Of a DNA stretch of 64,000 bases, positions 7,653-18,800 are shown in pieces (position 1 is the first letter of the stretch; each line of letters opens with the position of its first letter). Below the pieces are notes generated by a model. That model searched no databases, was not told the origin of the DNA, and saw only the letters and a list, made by a program, of their open reading frames with translations. The position numbers were made by a program, and so were the translations under genes. Source of the stretch: Streptomyces sp. ALI-76-A (GTDB taxonomy: Bacteria; Actinomycetota; Actinomycetes; Streptomycetales; Streptomycetaceae); the NCBI RefSeq assembly GCF_030287445.1, contig NZ_JASVWB010000002.1:682001-746000 (forward strand). The letters are read 5' to 3'.

Positions 7653-9223
7653 GGCGTCGGCCTGTCGGGCACGCGGCCGTCGACGTAGGCCGCGACCACC
7701 TCGATGTCACCGATCCGCGAGGGAGCGGCCCGTCGCGGGTCGTCGCCCAGCACCACCAGGTCCGCGCGTTTGCCCGGGGTGAGGCTGCCCACGCTGTCCT
7801 CCCAGTGGCAGGCGAAGGCCCCGGCGATGGTGTAGGCGGTCAGGGCCTCGTCGACGGTGACGGCTTCGGCGGGGCCGATCGGCCTGCCCGACGACGAGAG
7901 CCGTTCGACCATGAACTGGATGGCGCGCAGCGGTGCTCCGATCGTGACGGGCCGGTCGGAGCTGCCCACCAGCGGGATGCCGTGGTCCAGGAAGGCTCTG
8001 CCCCGGTACAGCCACGGGGCCCGTTCCTCGCCCATGACCGACGCGTAGTCGTCGCCGAAGTCGCGCAGGAAGCTGGGCTGGACGACCGCGCTGACCCCCA
8101 GGCGGGCGAAACGGGCCAGCTGGTCGGGGCGGATCAGGCCGGCGTGCTCGACGCGGTGCCGTGCTTCGGGGCGCGGCCGGATCTTCTGGGCCCGCTCGAT
8201 GGCGTCCAGCGCGACGTCGGCGGCGCGGTCGCCGATGGCGTGGACGGCGAGCTGCCACCCGGCGAGGTGGCCGTCCACGATGACGCCGGCGAGCGTCTCC
8301 GGGTCGTCCTGCAACTGCCCGGCGTGGTCACGTCCCGTGTAGGGACTGCTCAGTGCGGCGGTACGGGCCATCATGCCGCCGTCGGTGTAGATCTTCAGGG
8401 CGCCCACGGAGAGCCGGTCGTCGCCGAAGCCGGTGCGCAGGCCGAGGTCGAGGGCGCGGGGGATGCCGTCGGCGGCGTGCGCGGCGACCGGGCGCAAGGT
8501 CTCGGCAGCGACCATCAGCTGCACCCGCACGGGCAACCGGCCCTGCTCCCGGACGAGTTGGTAGGCGCCCAGTTCGACCGGGCTGTGCCCGAACAGGGCC
8601 CCGCCGATGCCCGCCTCGGCGCAGGCGGTCACCCCCTCCGACAGGCAGGTCCGCGCGGCCCGCGCGATGGCGTCGGCGAGTTCGTCCTGGGAGTACGGGA
8701 GCCGCAGCGCCCGTGCGGGGCCCATGGCCTGCTCGGCGAGGAAGCCGTCCTCGTGCGGGACGCCGGCGGGGAGCAGGTCCAGGACGGCGGTGTTGACCAG
8801 GCAGCCGTGCCCGGAGTCGTGCAGCATGAAGACCTTGCGCCCGGCGCTGACGGTGTCCAGTTCGGCGGCGGTCAGATGCCGCCCCAGGGCCCGTTGGTCG
8901 TAGCCGGCGATGCTCACCCAGGAGCCGGGGGGACGGGCGGCGACCGCCTCCGCCACGCCCGCGAGCACGTCCTCGGCACGGACGCGTCCGGCGATGCTCG
9001 GGGTGGCCGCCTTCAATCCGGTCCAGGCCAGGTGCACATGGCTGTCGATGAACCCGGGCAGCACGGTGGCGCCCTGCAGGTCGACCACCTCGCGGGCGGG
9101 CAGCGAGGTCACGGCCTCGTCCAGGCCGGCGATCCGGCCCCGCCAGACGCCCAGGTCGTGGGCGACGGGATGGTCCGGATCCATCGTGAGGAAGCGCGCG
9201 TTGGTCAGTCGTGTACAGAGCAT
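7649..9223 (-). CDS. amidohydrolase family protein (YtcJ-like)
   Basis: This is a 524-residue metal-dependent hydrolase of the amidohydrolase superfamily. The first metal motif is G-F-I-D-S-H-V-H-L at about residues 56-64. Further motifs are A-I-G-D-R-A at about 313-318, the RVEHAGLI stretch, and the late Ser-Asp-Arg-Pro-Val segment, in the order seen in YtcJ-type proteins. The C-terminus carries the usual GKRADLVVLG strand. Substrates of this group are mostly unknown N-acyl or amide compounds. It lies 127 bases downstream of cchK on the same strand, with no strong terminator between them, so read-through from the siderophore locus is possible. It is not part of the known coelichelin pathway. 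Confidence 0.85.
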   Translation of the reverse strand: MLCTRLTNARFLTMDPDHPVAHDLGVWRGRIAGLDEAVTSLPAREVVDLQGATVLPGFIDSHVHLAWTGLKAATPSIAGRVRAEDVLAGVAEAVAARPPGSWVSIAGYDQRALGRHLTAAELDTVSAGRKVFMLHDSGHGCLVNTAVLDLLPAGVPHEDGFLAEQAMGPARALRLPYSQDELADAIARAARTCLSEGVTACAEAGIGGALFGHSPVELGAYQLVREQGRLPVRVQLMVAAETLRPVAAHAADGIPRALDLGLRTGFGDDRLSVGALKIYTDGGMMARTAALSSPYTGRDHAGQLQDDPETLAGVIVDGHLAGWQLAVHAIGDRAADVALDAIERAQKIRPRPEARHRVEHAGLIRPDQLARFARLGVSAVVQPSFLRDFGDDYASVMGEERAPWLYRGRAFLDHGIPLVGSSDRPVTIGAPLRAIQFMVERLSSSGRPIGPAEAVTVDEALTAYTIAGAFACHWEDSVGSLTPGKRADLVVLGDDPRRAAPSRIGDIEVVAAYVDGRVPDRPTP

Positions 9224-9350
9224 CAGCGGTGTCCCTGCGGGAGGCCGGCCGGTACGGCGGACGGGCCGGCGGAGGTGGGGTGCCGCCGTGCGACGGGCGC
9301 CGCCGGCGGCGTACCCGTGTCGGGGGCGGCGGAAGGGCCCGCTGCGGGAG

Positions 9351-9563
9351 TCAGGCGTCCATGGACGCCGCGAGGGAACGGGGCCGCAGATCGGTCCAGT
9401 TGGCCTCGATGTGGTCCAGGCACGCCTGCCGGGTGTTCTCCCCGAGGACGACCGTCCATCCCCCGGGCACGTCGGCGAAGGAGGGCCAGAGCGAGTGCTG
9501 GCCCTCGTCGTTCACCAGGACCAGGAAACGGCCCTCGGGGTCGTCGAAAGGGTTGGTGCTCAT
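9351..9563 (-). CDS. cchK: MbtH-like protein, NRPS accessory (CchK)
   Basis: The 70-residue product has the complete MbtH signature: N-P-F-D-D near the N-terminus, the Ser-Leu-Trp-Pro segment, and W-T-x-x-R-P-x-S-L at the end. MbtH proteins bind adenylation domains and support their folding and activity, so this one should serve CchH. The ATG at 9563 has GAGGAG about 9 bases upstream; a longer frame reaches 9632 but lacks family similarity. It diverges from cchJ across a 136-base region with an iron box, so both should be induced on iron starvation. Confidence 0.95.
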   Translation of the reverse strand: MSTNPFDDPEGRFLVLVNDEGQHSLWPSFADVPGGWTVVLGENTRQACLDHIEANWTDLRPRSLAASMDA

Positions 9564-9631
9564 GTTCGGTGCCTCCTCGGGTCCGACGGGGTGCGGTGGC
9601 AGTCGCGTCGGGTCTGGGACGGAAGGGAACA

Positions 9632-9650
9632 TTAGGTTAGGCTCGCCTAA
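9632..9650. promoter_or_regulatory. iron box (DmdR/IdeR operator), cchK-cchJ
   Basis: TTAGGTTAGGCTCGCCTAA is a near-perfect 19-bp palindromic iron box, close to the Streptomyces DmdR consensus TTAGGTTAGGCTCACCTAA. It sits between the divergent starts at 9563 and 9700, so one site can control both genes. Confidence 0.9.
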
Positions 9651-9699
9651 TTGGACCTTAGCCGCTCCGTTGCCCCCTCACAAGGAGACCCAGCCGGTC

Positions 9700-10818
9700 A
9701 TGACCGATCCCGTCTCCGGCCTCACGGCCGACAGGGAGAACGTGTTCATCGAGTTCGGGCTGCCCGGCACCCCCGGCACCGACGAGTTCTGGGCGGCGGC
9801 GGGAACTCCCGCGTCGATCCCCGCGGACGGCGGCTGGACGACGCTGTTCCTGTGGCGCGGTGCGCCGGCGACCATCGTGTTCGAAAGCTGGTCGGAACCG
9901 GTCCCCCTGCGCCGCTGGGGCGACACGGACTGCTGGTACGCCGACGTGCGCATGCCTCAACGCCTGCGGGTGACCTACCAGTTCGTCGCGGACGGGGCGG
10001 CGTACGCAGACCCGTTCAACCCGGTCGGTGCGGGCGGTGACCGGTCCATCGCCGCGACCCCGGATGCCCCGGCCCAGCCGCACTGGCCCGTCGTCGGCAC
10101 CGGCGGCGACGTCGTACTGCCCCTCCCCCACACCCGGATCCGCTGGACCAGCGAACGGCTCGGCGGACGGCGCACCGTACGCGTCCACCCGGCGGGCGGC
10201 GGCGGCCCCCTGGTCCTGCTGCTCGACGGGGACGACTGGCTGTACCTGCACCCCGCCATGACCGCGTTCGACTCGGCGGTCGCCGCGGGCGAGATGCCCC
10301 CGGTCACGCTCGTCTTCCTCCCGGCCAAGGACCGGCAGGCCGAGTTCGGGTGCCGGCCCGAGCTGTGGGAGGCGATCCGGGACGAACTGCTGCCGCTGGT
10401 GGCGGAGAGCGGCGTATCCGCCGACCCGGACCGTCTGGTGGTCGCCGGGCAGAGCCTCGGCGGGCTGAGCGCGATGTACGCGGCGCTGGAGTTCCCGGAG
10501 CTGGTGTCGCGCGTCGCCTGCCAGTCGCCGTCGTTCTGGTGGACGCCCGACGCCCTGGACCGGGTGGATCTCCTGGACGGCCCGGCCGGCGGCTCCGTCG
10601 CCGCGCGCCTGCGGGCCCGTGGGCCCGATCTGTCCGGGCTGCGGGTCGCCTTCGACGTGGGGGAACACGAGACGCGGATGCTGCCCCACTGTGCGGCGGT
10701 CGAGGCGCTGGCCGAGCGGGCCGGTGCGGTGGTGCGGGTGTCGCGGTCGGCCTCCGGTCATGACCGGGCGGGGTGGCGGCACGCTCTGCTGAGGGATGTC
10801 GCCTGGGTCCTCTCGTGA
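9700..10818 (+). CDS. cchJ: siderophore-releasing esterase (CchJ), enterochelin-esterase-like
   Basis: This is a 372-residue alpha/beta hydrolase of the Fes/IroE type. An N-terminal beta-sandwich (about residues 1-135) precedes the catalytic domain. The nucleophile motif is AGQSLGGLS with serine about residue 252, an acidic residue lies in FDVGEHETRM, and the catalytic histidine is in SASGHDRAGW (about 353). CchH has no thioesterase domain, and in the coelichelin pathway CchJ is the proposed hydrolase releasing the finished tetrapeptide. It could also help recover iron by cleaving the siderophore. The ATG at 9700 has AAGGAG at 9682-9687. The iron box at 9632-9650 lies upstream. Confidence 0.93.
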   Translation: MTDPVSGLTADRENVFIEFGLPGTPGTDEFWAAAGTPASIPADGGWTTLFLWRGAPATIVFESWSEPVPLRRWGDTDCWYADVRMPQRLRVTYQFVADGAAYADPFNPVGAGGDRSIAATPDAPAQPHWPVVGTGGDVVLPLPHTRIRWTSERLGGRRTVRVHPAGGGGPLVLLLDGDDWLYLHPAMTAFDSAVAAGEMPPVTLVFLPAKDRQAEFGCRPELWEAIRDELLPLVAESGVSADPDRLVVAGQSLGGLSAMYAALEFPELVSRVACQSPSFWWTPDALDRVDLLDGPAGGSVAARLRARGPDLSGLRVAFDVGEHETRMLPHCAAVEALAERAGAVVRVSRSASGHDRAGWRHALLRDVAWVLS

Positions 10819-10886
10819 GCGCTCCGCGGGGAGGGCGGTGATCGGCTGCGGGGCCGGTGGGGCTGGTCGCGCGGTTCCCTGCGCCC

Positions 10887-11078
10887 CTACGACGTTGCGC
10901 CGTTCCCCGCGCCCGCCCCTACGACGTCGCGTCGTTCCCCGCGCCCGCCCCTACGACGTCGCGTCGTTCCCCGCGCCCGCCCCTACGACGTCGCGTCGTT
11001 CCCCGCGCCCGCCCCTGCGACGTCGCGTCGTTCCCCGCGCCCGCCCCTGCGACGTTGCGCCGTTCCCGACGCCCCGCC
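10887..11078. repeat. 32-bp tandem repeat array, about six copies
   Basis: Units begin at 10887, 10919, 10951, 10983, 11015 and 11047, exactly 32 bases apart. Each starts CTACGACGTCGCGTCG or a close variant and ends in a C-rich stretch with TTCCCCGCGCCCG. The array fills most of the space between the convergent cchJ and cchI ends. The bases just before it (10861-10889) match the common Streptomyces intergenic element GGTCGCGCGGTTCCCCGCG with small differences, so the array probably arose by amplification of that element. Confidence 0.9.
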
Positions 11079-11122
11079 CCTCAAAACACCGCGCGCCGGT
11101 CACCGCCCCCCGACGGGGTGCG

Positions 11123-12823
11123 TCACCTCGCGACCGCCGAGCAGTACGTCTCGTCCTTGGCGAGGAGGTGGCGGTGGGTGTCCTCGGCGGTGATGACGCC
11201 GTCGTCCAGGACGAGGACCCGGTCGGCGGCGTCCAGGAGGGCCGGGCTGCTGGTGATCACGAGGGTGGTGCGGCCCCGGCGCAGCTTCGCGACGTTGCGC
11301 GCGATGAGTTGTTCGGTGACCGCGTCGACGGCTGTCGTCGGGTCGTGCAGGACGAGGACGTCGGCGTCCGCGGCGAGGGCGCGGGCCAGGGACAGCCGTT
11401 GGCGCTGGCCCCCGGAGAGGTTCGAGCCGCGGTCGCGGACCGCGTAGTCGAGTCCTTCGCGGTGGAGGGCGACGACGTCGGTCAGCATCGACGCCTCGAC
11501 GGCCTCGGGGACCATCCGGCTGGTGCCCGACGGGTCGATGTTCGTGCGCAGGGTGCCCGCGAAGATCTCCGCGTCGTACGGGTTCACCAGCAGGTGCCCG
11601 CGGACCGCCTCGATGGACAGGTCCGCCAGTGCCTGCCCGCTGACCCGCACCACGCCCTCGTAGGCGTCCGGCGGAACGCGCACGGCGAGCACCGACGCGA
11701 GGTCGGACGCCGTGCGTGGCTGGTAGGCGGCGATCGCCACGAACTCGCCGGCGGCCACCCGGAACCTCAGCTTGCGCAACGACCCGTACCGCAGGCAGTC
11801 GACCTCGAGGTCGCCGCCCGGGGCGGGGCGCTGCCGCCCCGGCGTCGTCACCGGCGGCGCGGTCAGCACCAGCGCCATCCGCTCGGCCGACGCGCGCGCC
11901 ATCATCACGTACTTCGGCATCTCCGAGAACAGTTTGAGCGGTTCCATGATGAACTGCGCCAGCCCCACGGCCATGACCAGTTCGCCGATGGTGATCCGGC
12001 CGCCGAACGCCAGCCAGCCCGCCGTCAGGGTCACGGCGGCGGCGAGGACCGCGTTGAGGGCCAGCGCGGTGCCCGCGTACACGCCGTTGACGCGGGCGAC
12101 GGTGATCGCCTGCTGCTTCGCCTCGGTGCTGACCCGCCGGTAGGACCGGAACGCCGCGTGGTTGCCGCCGAAGCCGTGCAGGGGGCGCAGGCCGATGATC
12201 AGGTCGGCGACCTTCGCGCCGGCCCGCGCCACCCGCGCCTGCTGTTCCTGGGTGCCGGCACCGATCCGCTTCGACAGCACGCTCAGGATCGACAGGATCG
12301 CGACCGTTCCCACGATCACCAGCAGGCCGAGCCGGATGTCGGCCAGGCCGAGCGCGACCGCGGCGACCAGCACCGCGACCAGCGAGCTGACCAGCAGCGG
12401 CACCACCTCGATGATGTCGGCGGTCTGGTCGGCGTCCTCGGTGGCGATGGTCAGCACCTCACCGGACTTGAGATCGACGTCCCTGGCCACCGGCTGGAGG
12501 CCGCACTCCGCGACCCGCACCCGCCAGCGGTGCGCCTCCGTCGTGTTGGCCTTCTGCAACACGCGCATCCCGAACCGCCACGACAGCGACACGGTCGTGA
12601 TGATCACGGCCAGCGCGGCGATCGACAGGACGAGTGCGTCGACGCTCCGGTCCCGCAGCGCGTGTTCGACGATCAGGCCGAGCGCGATCGGGAAGGCGGT
12701 CTCGCCGGCCTGGTACAGGCCCATGAGGAGGGTGCCCCAGACCATGGCGCCGACATTGCGCCGCAGTGCGGTGCGGAGGATGTGGGACCCCGGGCGGGGC
12801 CGCTGCGTGTCAGGAGTTTTCAT
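11123..12823 (-). CDS. cchI: ABC exporter half with degenerate ATPase domain (CchI)
   Basis: The 566-residue product has about six N-terminal membrane helices fused to a nucleotide-binding domain. The domain is badly degenerate. The Walker A position (about 361) reads [10 protein letters not shown] instead of GxxGxGKS/T, the Q-loop Gln is Asn (LVNPYD, about 409), Walker B is V-L-H-D-P-T (Asp to His, Glu to Asp, about 489), and the switch His is replaced (ITSSPALL). The signature motif [15 protein letters not shown] (about 465) is perfect. It should therefore supply the signature half of the ATP site formed with CchG. The likely role is coelichelin export. The ATG at 12823 overlaps cchH by 14 bases; TTG 12838 is an alternative start. 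Confidence 0.9.
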   Translation of the reverse strand: MKTPDTQRPRPGSHILRTALRRNVGAMVWGTLLMGLYQAGETAFPIALGLIVEHALRDRSVDALVLSIAALAVIITTVSLSWRFGMRVLQKANTTEAHRWRVRVAECGLQPVARDVDLKSGEVLTIATEDADQTADIIEVVPLLVSSLVAVLVAAVALGLADIRLGLLVIVGTVAILSILSVLSKRIGAGTQEQQARVARAGAKVADLIIGLRPLHGFGGNHAAFRSYRRVSTEAKQQAITVARVNGVYAGTALALNAVLAAAVTLTAGWLAFGGRITIGELVMAVGLAQFIMEPLKLFSEMPKYVMMARASAERMALVLTAPPVTTPGRQRPAPGGDLEVDCLRYGSLRKLRFRVAAGEFVAIAAYQPRTASDLASVLAVRVPPDAYEGVVRVSGQALADLSIEAVRGHLLVNPYDAEIFAGTLRTNIDPSGTSRMVPEAVEASMLTDVVALHREGLDYAVRDRGSNLSGGQRQRLSLARALAADADVLVLHDPTTAVDAVTEQLIARNVAKLRRGRTTLVITSSPALLDAADRVLVLDDGVITAEDTHRHLLAKDETYCSAVAR

Positions 12824-15800
12824 CGAGGTGACGGGCAATCGCTTCCGGGGTGCGCAGGGTGAACAGATCGCGGATCGTGATCACTGGACCGTACTCGCGG
12901 CGGAGCAGCCCGATCAGCCGCACCGCCAGCATGGAGTGCCCTCCGAGGGACACGAAGTCGCTCACCGCGCTCACCTCGTCGTCGTCCAGGTCCAGTGCCT
13001 CGGCGAAGTACTCGCACACCACGGTCTCGGTCTCGGTCTCCGGTCCCCGCTTCCCCGCCGTGGTGAGCGCGCCCAGCGGCTTGGCCTCCGGCAGCGCCTT
13101 GGTGTCGGCCTTCCCGTTCACGGTCAGCGGGATGCTGTCGACCTGGGCGTAGTGCGTCGGGCGCAAGAAGTCCGGCAGCCCGGCGCCCACGTCGGCGGCG
13201 ACGGTCGCCAGGTCGGCGGAGCCGTCCAGCACGAGATAGGCGGCCAGCCGGTGGGCCCCGTCGACCTGCGGGTCCGGCTGGGCGACCGCGGCGACGAACC
13301 GCACCGCCGGATGCGCCGCGAACGAGGCCTCGACCTCGCCCGGTTCGACCCGGTGCCCCCGGATCTTCACCTGCTGGTCGGTGCGGCCCAGGTACACCAG
13401 GTTCCCGTCGGGACGCCGGATCACCAGGTCACCGGTGCGGTACATGCGCTCGCCGGGCGTGCCGAACGGGCAGGCGACGAAGCGGTGCGCGGTCTGGGCG
13501 GGCTGCCCGAGATAACCGCGCGCGATGCCGACGCCGGCCACGTACAGCTCGCCGGGGACGCCGTCCGGCAGCGGCCGCAGCCACGGGTCCAGTACGTACA
13601 CGTCCGTGTTGTCGATGGCCACGCCCACCACCGGGTCCTGGCAGTCGAAGGTGCCGACGCCGAGGGTGTTGATGGTGTACTCGGTGGGCCCGTACAGGTT
13701 GTAGCCGACCGTGCCCTCGGTCTCGGCGAGCCGCTGCCACAGCGCCGGGGTGACGGCCTCGCCGCCCAGCAGCACCAGTGCCGGCCGTCGCTCAGGGCTG
13801 TCCAACAGCCCCTCGGCGACGAGCTGTTGCGCGTAGGTGGGGGTCACGTTGATGACGTCGATCGCGTGTTCCAGGCAGTACTCGACCAACCGGGGCGCGT
13901 CCCGGCGCAGTTCCTCGTCGCAGATGTGCACCTCGTGGCCGTCGGCGAGCCACAGCAGTTCCTCCCACGACATGTCGAACGCGAACGACACGGTGTGCGC
14001 GATCCGGAAGACCCGGTGCTCGTGCTCGGCGAGAACCGGCGCGAAGATCCGGCGCTGATGGTTGATCAGCATGTTGGTGAGCCCGGCGTACTCGGTCACC
14101 ACGCCCTTGGGCTTCCCGGTCGACCCGGAGGTGTAGATCGTGTACGCGGGATGCCGCAGGCGGTCCGGGTCGTCCGGCGCGAACGTGCGGTACGGCTCGG
14201 CCTCGGGCAGCGGGCGGTCCAGCTCGATCAGTTCGGCCGGGCCGCCGGTCAGCCGCGGGGACACGGCGCTCACGGTGAGGACGACCTCCGGGCGGGCGTC
14301 CGCGACGATCGCGGCGATCCGCTCGTCCGGGTGGTCCAGCTCCAGCGGCACGTACGCGGCGCCGACGCGCAGCACGGCGAACAGCGCCACGATCGAGTCG
14401 AGGGAGCGGGGGATCGCGAGGCCCACGGTCGTCTCGGGGCCGACGCCGCGGCGGGCGAGCACACCCGCCACCGCGCGGCTGCGGTCCCGCAGCCCCGCGA
14501 AGGTCATGGTCGCGCCGTGCGCGACGAGCGCGACCCGATGCGGGTCGCGGTCCGCCGCCCGGTCGAACCGGTCGACGACGGTGTCCGTGCCGATGTCCGT
14601 GCGGGCGGCGGGCTCGGGTTCCGGCGCCAGACCGGGCAGCGTGCCGACCGGCCCGGTCGAGCGGGCCAGGTCCTCCAGTACGCGCAGGTAGTCGTCGAGG
14701 AGACGACGGGCGTTCCCGGTGTCGTCGTCGCGGTACTCCAGCTTGACCGTGAGCCGGTCGCCGGGGGTGACGACCCAGGTGAACGGGTAGTGGGTGGAGT
14801 CGTCGGCCTTCACCGAGGTGATGCCGTGCCTGGCGTTCATCGCGGCGAACGCGTCCAGGTCCAGGAAGTTCTGGAGCACGAACAGGTTGTCGAACAGGGT
14901 GTCGTGCCCGCTGGCCCGCTGGATCTCGCCGAGCCCCAGGTGCTCGTGCTCCATGGCCTCGACCCTGGCCGTCTGCACGGCCGACAGATACTCCCGGACC
15001 GTGTCGCCGGGCCGTGCCCGCGTCCACATGGGCACGGTGTTGAGCAGCACGCCGACGATGCCGGCCAGGCCCTCGCCCTCCCGGCCGGAGACGGTCACAC
15101 CGAACACGGCGTCGCCGCGGCCGGTGTGCGCGCCGAGCAGGAGGCCGAACGCGCCGGTCAGCACCGAGTTCAGCGTGACGCCGTGCGTCTTGGCCGCTTC
15201 CCGCAGCAGGTCCGACTGTTCGGCGGACAGCGTGTGCACGAGAGCGCGCGGCAGGTCGTCCCCGAGGGACGGTGCCGGCCCGGCGAGCAGCGTCGGGCCC
15301 GGGAGTCCGGCCAGGTGCTCCGCCCAGAAGCGCTCCGCTACGGCGGGGTCCCTGGCGTCGAGCGCCCGGGCGTGGTCCTCGAAGCTGGGCGTGACCGGGG
15401 CCGGCGCCGGCAACTCGCCCGCGAGGGCGGCCTGGTAGGCGTCGAACAGGTCCCGCAGGACGATCTCCCGGGACCAGCCGTCCCACAGCAGCAGGTGGTA
15501 GCTCAGGAGCAGGCCGTCGCGGTCGTCGGGCAGCCGCACCACGGTCAGCCGGATCAGCGGCGGCTCGCCCGGGTCGAAGCCGGTGTCGCGGTCCCGGGCG
15601 CGCAGTGCGTCGGCCTCGGCCTCCGTCGCCAACTCGACGGTGCGGACGACGACTTGGCGGTCCGCGCTGAGGACCTGCACCGGGTTTCCGTCGTCGTCGG
15701 TGGTGAAGCCGGCGCCCACCACCGGGTGCCGTGCGATCACGTAGGCCATCGCCTGGGCCAGCGCTTCGGTGTCCAGGCGCCGGTCGAAGGTGAACCAGCT

Positions 15801-18800
15801 CTGCGCCACGTAGTGTCCGGCCGCGCCCGCCATCTGGGCCTGGAAGTACAGGCCCCGCTGGAGCGGGGTGACCGGTGCCGTGCGCTCGGCCGTCGCGGAG
15901 ACGTCCGCGAGGTGCTCCAGTGCGCTCAGCCAGTGCCGGGCGATCTCGTCGGGGATGCCCTCGGCGAGGGTGAAGGCCGCGTGCAGGCTTCCGGTGGCCG
16001 CGTCGGTCCACGCGTTGACCTCGACGGCGTACGGACTGCCCTGACCGCCGCCGGTGACCTGCGGCACCTCGGACTCGGCGCCCCGGCCGAGGTAGTTGAA
16101 CAGCACCTGCGGGCGGGCGCGCAGCAGCGGGGCCGTCTGCGGGTTGAGGTACCGGAGCTGCCCGTAGGCGATGTGTCCGCGCTCATCCGGCTGACGTTCG
16201 GCGACCTCCCGCGCGGCGGCGACGGGGTCGGTGTGCGCGGTGAGCCGTACGGGCGCGATGGAGGTGAACCAGCCGACGGTACGGGTGTAGTCGTGGTCCT
16301 CGAGGACCGGAACCCGGCCGTGCCGCTCCAGCTCGATCGCGAGATCGGTGGGCGACGGCTGGACGTGGGTCAGCGCGGTGCGCAGGGCGCCGCACAGCAA
16401 CTCGGTGAGCCCGACACCGAGTGCGGCGGGCGCGGTGCGGGTCACGCGGTCGCTCACCTCGGGCGCGAGGACCACGGTGGTCTCGCGCGGGTCCTGGACC
16501 ACGGGCAGCAGCGGGGGGGCCCGGAGCGTGGTGACCCAGTGCCCGAGGTCGTCGATCGCCCGGGCGGACCGGAGCGTCAGCGCTTCGGCGTACTCGGCGT
16601 AGGACGTGGTCGGCGGCGCCAGGTCCTCCCCGCGCAGGGCGGTGGCCAGGTCGTCCAGCAGGATCAGCCAGGACACCGCGTCGACGGCGAGGTGGTGCGC
16701 GGTGACCACCAGGGTCCGGCTCGCCTCCAGCCATGAGAACGCGACGACGTCACCGGACCCGGGATCGAGGCGGACGGCCGCCTCGTTCGCCGCGGCGGTC
16801 GCGTCGGCCGCGGCGGTCCGAAACACGGTGACCTCGCGGGCGGGTTCGGTGCGCAGGGCCCACACCCCGTGCTCGACGCGCAGCCGCAGCCGCAGGACCG
16901 GGTGCGCGGCAACGACGGCGTTCGCGGCGCGCTCGGCGTCGGCGAACCCGGTGCCGTCGGGGACCGCCAGCGTCCTCGCCTGCGCGAAGCGGGCGAGTGA
17001 GCCGCCCAGTTCCCGCTGGCGCAGGATGATCGGCGTGGGCGCCAGCGGGCCGTCGTCGCGGCGGGCGGGCGCGGGCGCCACGGCCTGCCGCGGTGTCCGC
17101 CTTCCCACGTGCTCGGCGAGCGCACGCGGCGTCCTGAACAGGAAGATGTCCCGGGGCGCGATCCGGAGGCCGAGCGTCCTGGCCCGGTTGATCACGGTGA
17201 TGGCGACGATGCTGTCGCCTCCGGCGCGGAAGAAGTCGGTGTCGGCGTCCACGGCGGAGCCGGGCAGCGTGTCGGCGAAGATGCCGACGAGCGCGGGAAG
17301 CGCGGACACGGCGGCGTCCTCGTCCGCGCGCGCGTCGTGGCTGGTCGCGCTGTTCCCCGCGCCCCCGAGGGGCACGGCCGCGCGCTCGGTCAACGCCTTC
17401 CGGTCCAGCTTGCCGTTGACCGTGAGCGGCAGGGCGTCGACCGGCAGGACCCGGCCCGGCACCAGGTGCGCCGGCAGCTTCGCGGACAGCGACTCGACGA
17501 AGTCGCCGGGCACCCGCCCCACCACGTGCGCGACGAGGTGGTCGCCGCTGTCCGCCACGGTGACAGCCACGTCGACCACGCCGTCGAGTTCCCTGACCGC
17601 GGACTCCACCTCACCCGGCTCGATCCGGAATCCCTTGAGCTGCACCTGGTCGTCGGCGCGCCCCGCGAACTCCAGCTCGCCGTCGAGGGTGCGGCGGGCG
17701 AGGTCGCCCGTGTGGTACATGCGGGAACCGTCGCCCGCGAACGGGTCGGCCACGAACCGGCCGGCGGTGAGCCCCGGCCTGCCCAGGTAGCCGAGGGACA
17801 CCTGGTCGCCGGCGACGTAGATCGCGCCCACCCGGCCCGGCGGCACCGGCCGGAGCCGGTCGTCGAGCAGGTAGGTGACCAGGCCGGGGATCGGGCCGCC
17901 GATCGGGCTGACGTCGCCGCCGGAGACGAAGTCCTCGTCGGTCAGCACCCGGTGGGTGACGTGGACGGTGGTCTCGGTGATGCCGTACATGTTGACCAGC
18001 TCGGGCGAACCGGTGCCGTGCCGTTCGACCCAGCCGCGCAGCCGCCCGGGGTCCAGTGCCTCGCCGCCGAAGATGATCCGGCGCAGGGCGGTGACCGGCT
18101 CGCCGGCATGCCGGTCGGCCTCGATGAACTGGTAGAACGCCGACGGGGTCTGGTTGAGCACGGTGACCCCGCGTTCACGGACCAGCCGGTGGAAGTCGAC
18201 CGGGGAGCGGGTCAGTCCGTACTCCGGCACCAGCAGCTCACCGCCGTGCGCCAGGGCGCCCCACAACTCCCAGACCGCGAAGTCGAAGGAGAAGGAGTGG
18301 AACTGGACCCACACGTCCTGCGGGCCGAAGTCCATGCCGGGCCGGGTGTTGGCGAGCAGGGTCACCACGCTGGAGTGCGGGACGACGACGCCCTTGGGCC
18401 GGCCGGTCGATCCGGAGGTGTAGATCACGTAGGCGGGGTCGTGCCAACGGGCGCCGACGCCGGTCCCGTCGGTGGCCGACGGCGGCTCGTCCCCCTGCAC
18501 CAGCACCCGGGCCGGCACTCCCGCCCGGTCCAGCAGCTCGGTGAAGCGGTCCCGCTGCTCAGGGTCCACGAGCACGACCTGGGGAGCGGCGTCGGCGAGG
18601 ACGTACGCCAGCCGTTCGTCCGGGTACGCCAGGTCCAGCGGTACGTACGCGCCGCCCGCGGAGACGATCGCGACCAGGGCGACGACCTGCTCGACGGAAC
18701 GCGGGACGGCGACCGCTACCCGGTTGCCCGGACCGACGCCCGCCGCGCGCAGGGCCGAGGCCAACTCGTTCTTCGCGTCGGCCAGTTCACCGTAGGTCAG

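Noticed and set aside
10887..11078. CRISPR-like array.
   Set aside because: The 32-bp units are directly contiguous with no unique spacers, and no cas genes are present.
10796..12862. 688-codon plus-strand frame over cchI.
   Set aside because: Antisense to an intact ABC exporter gene; its repeat-derived start and His/Gln/Arg-rich composition are artefacts.
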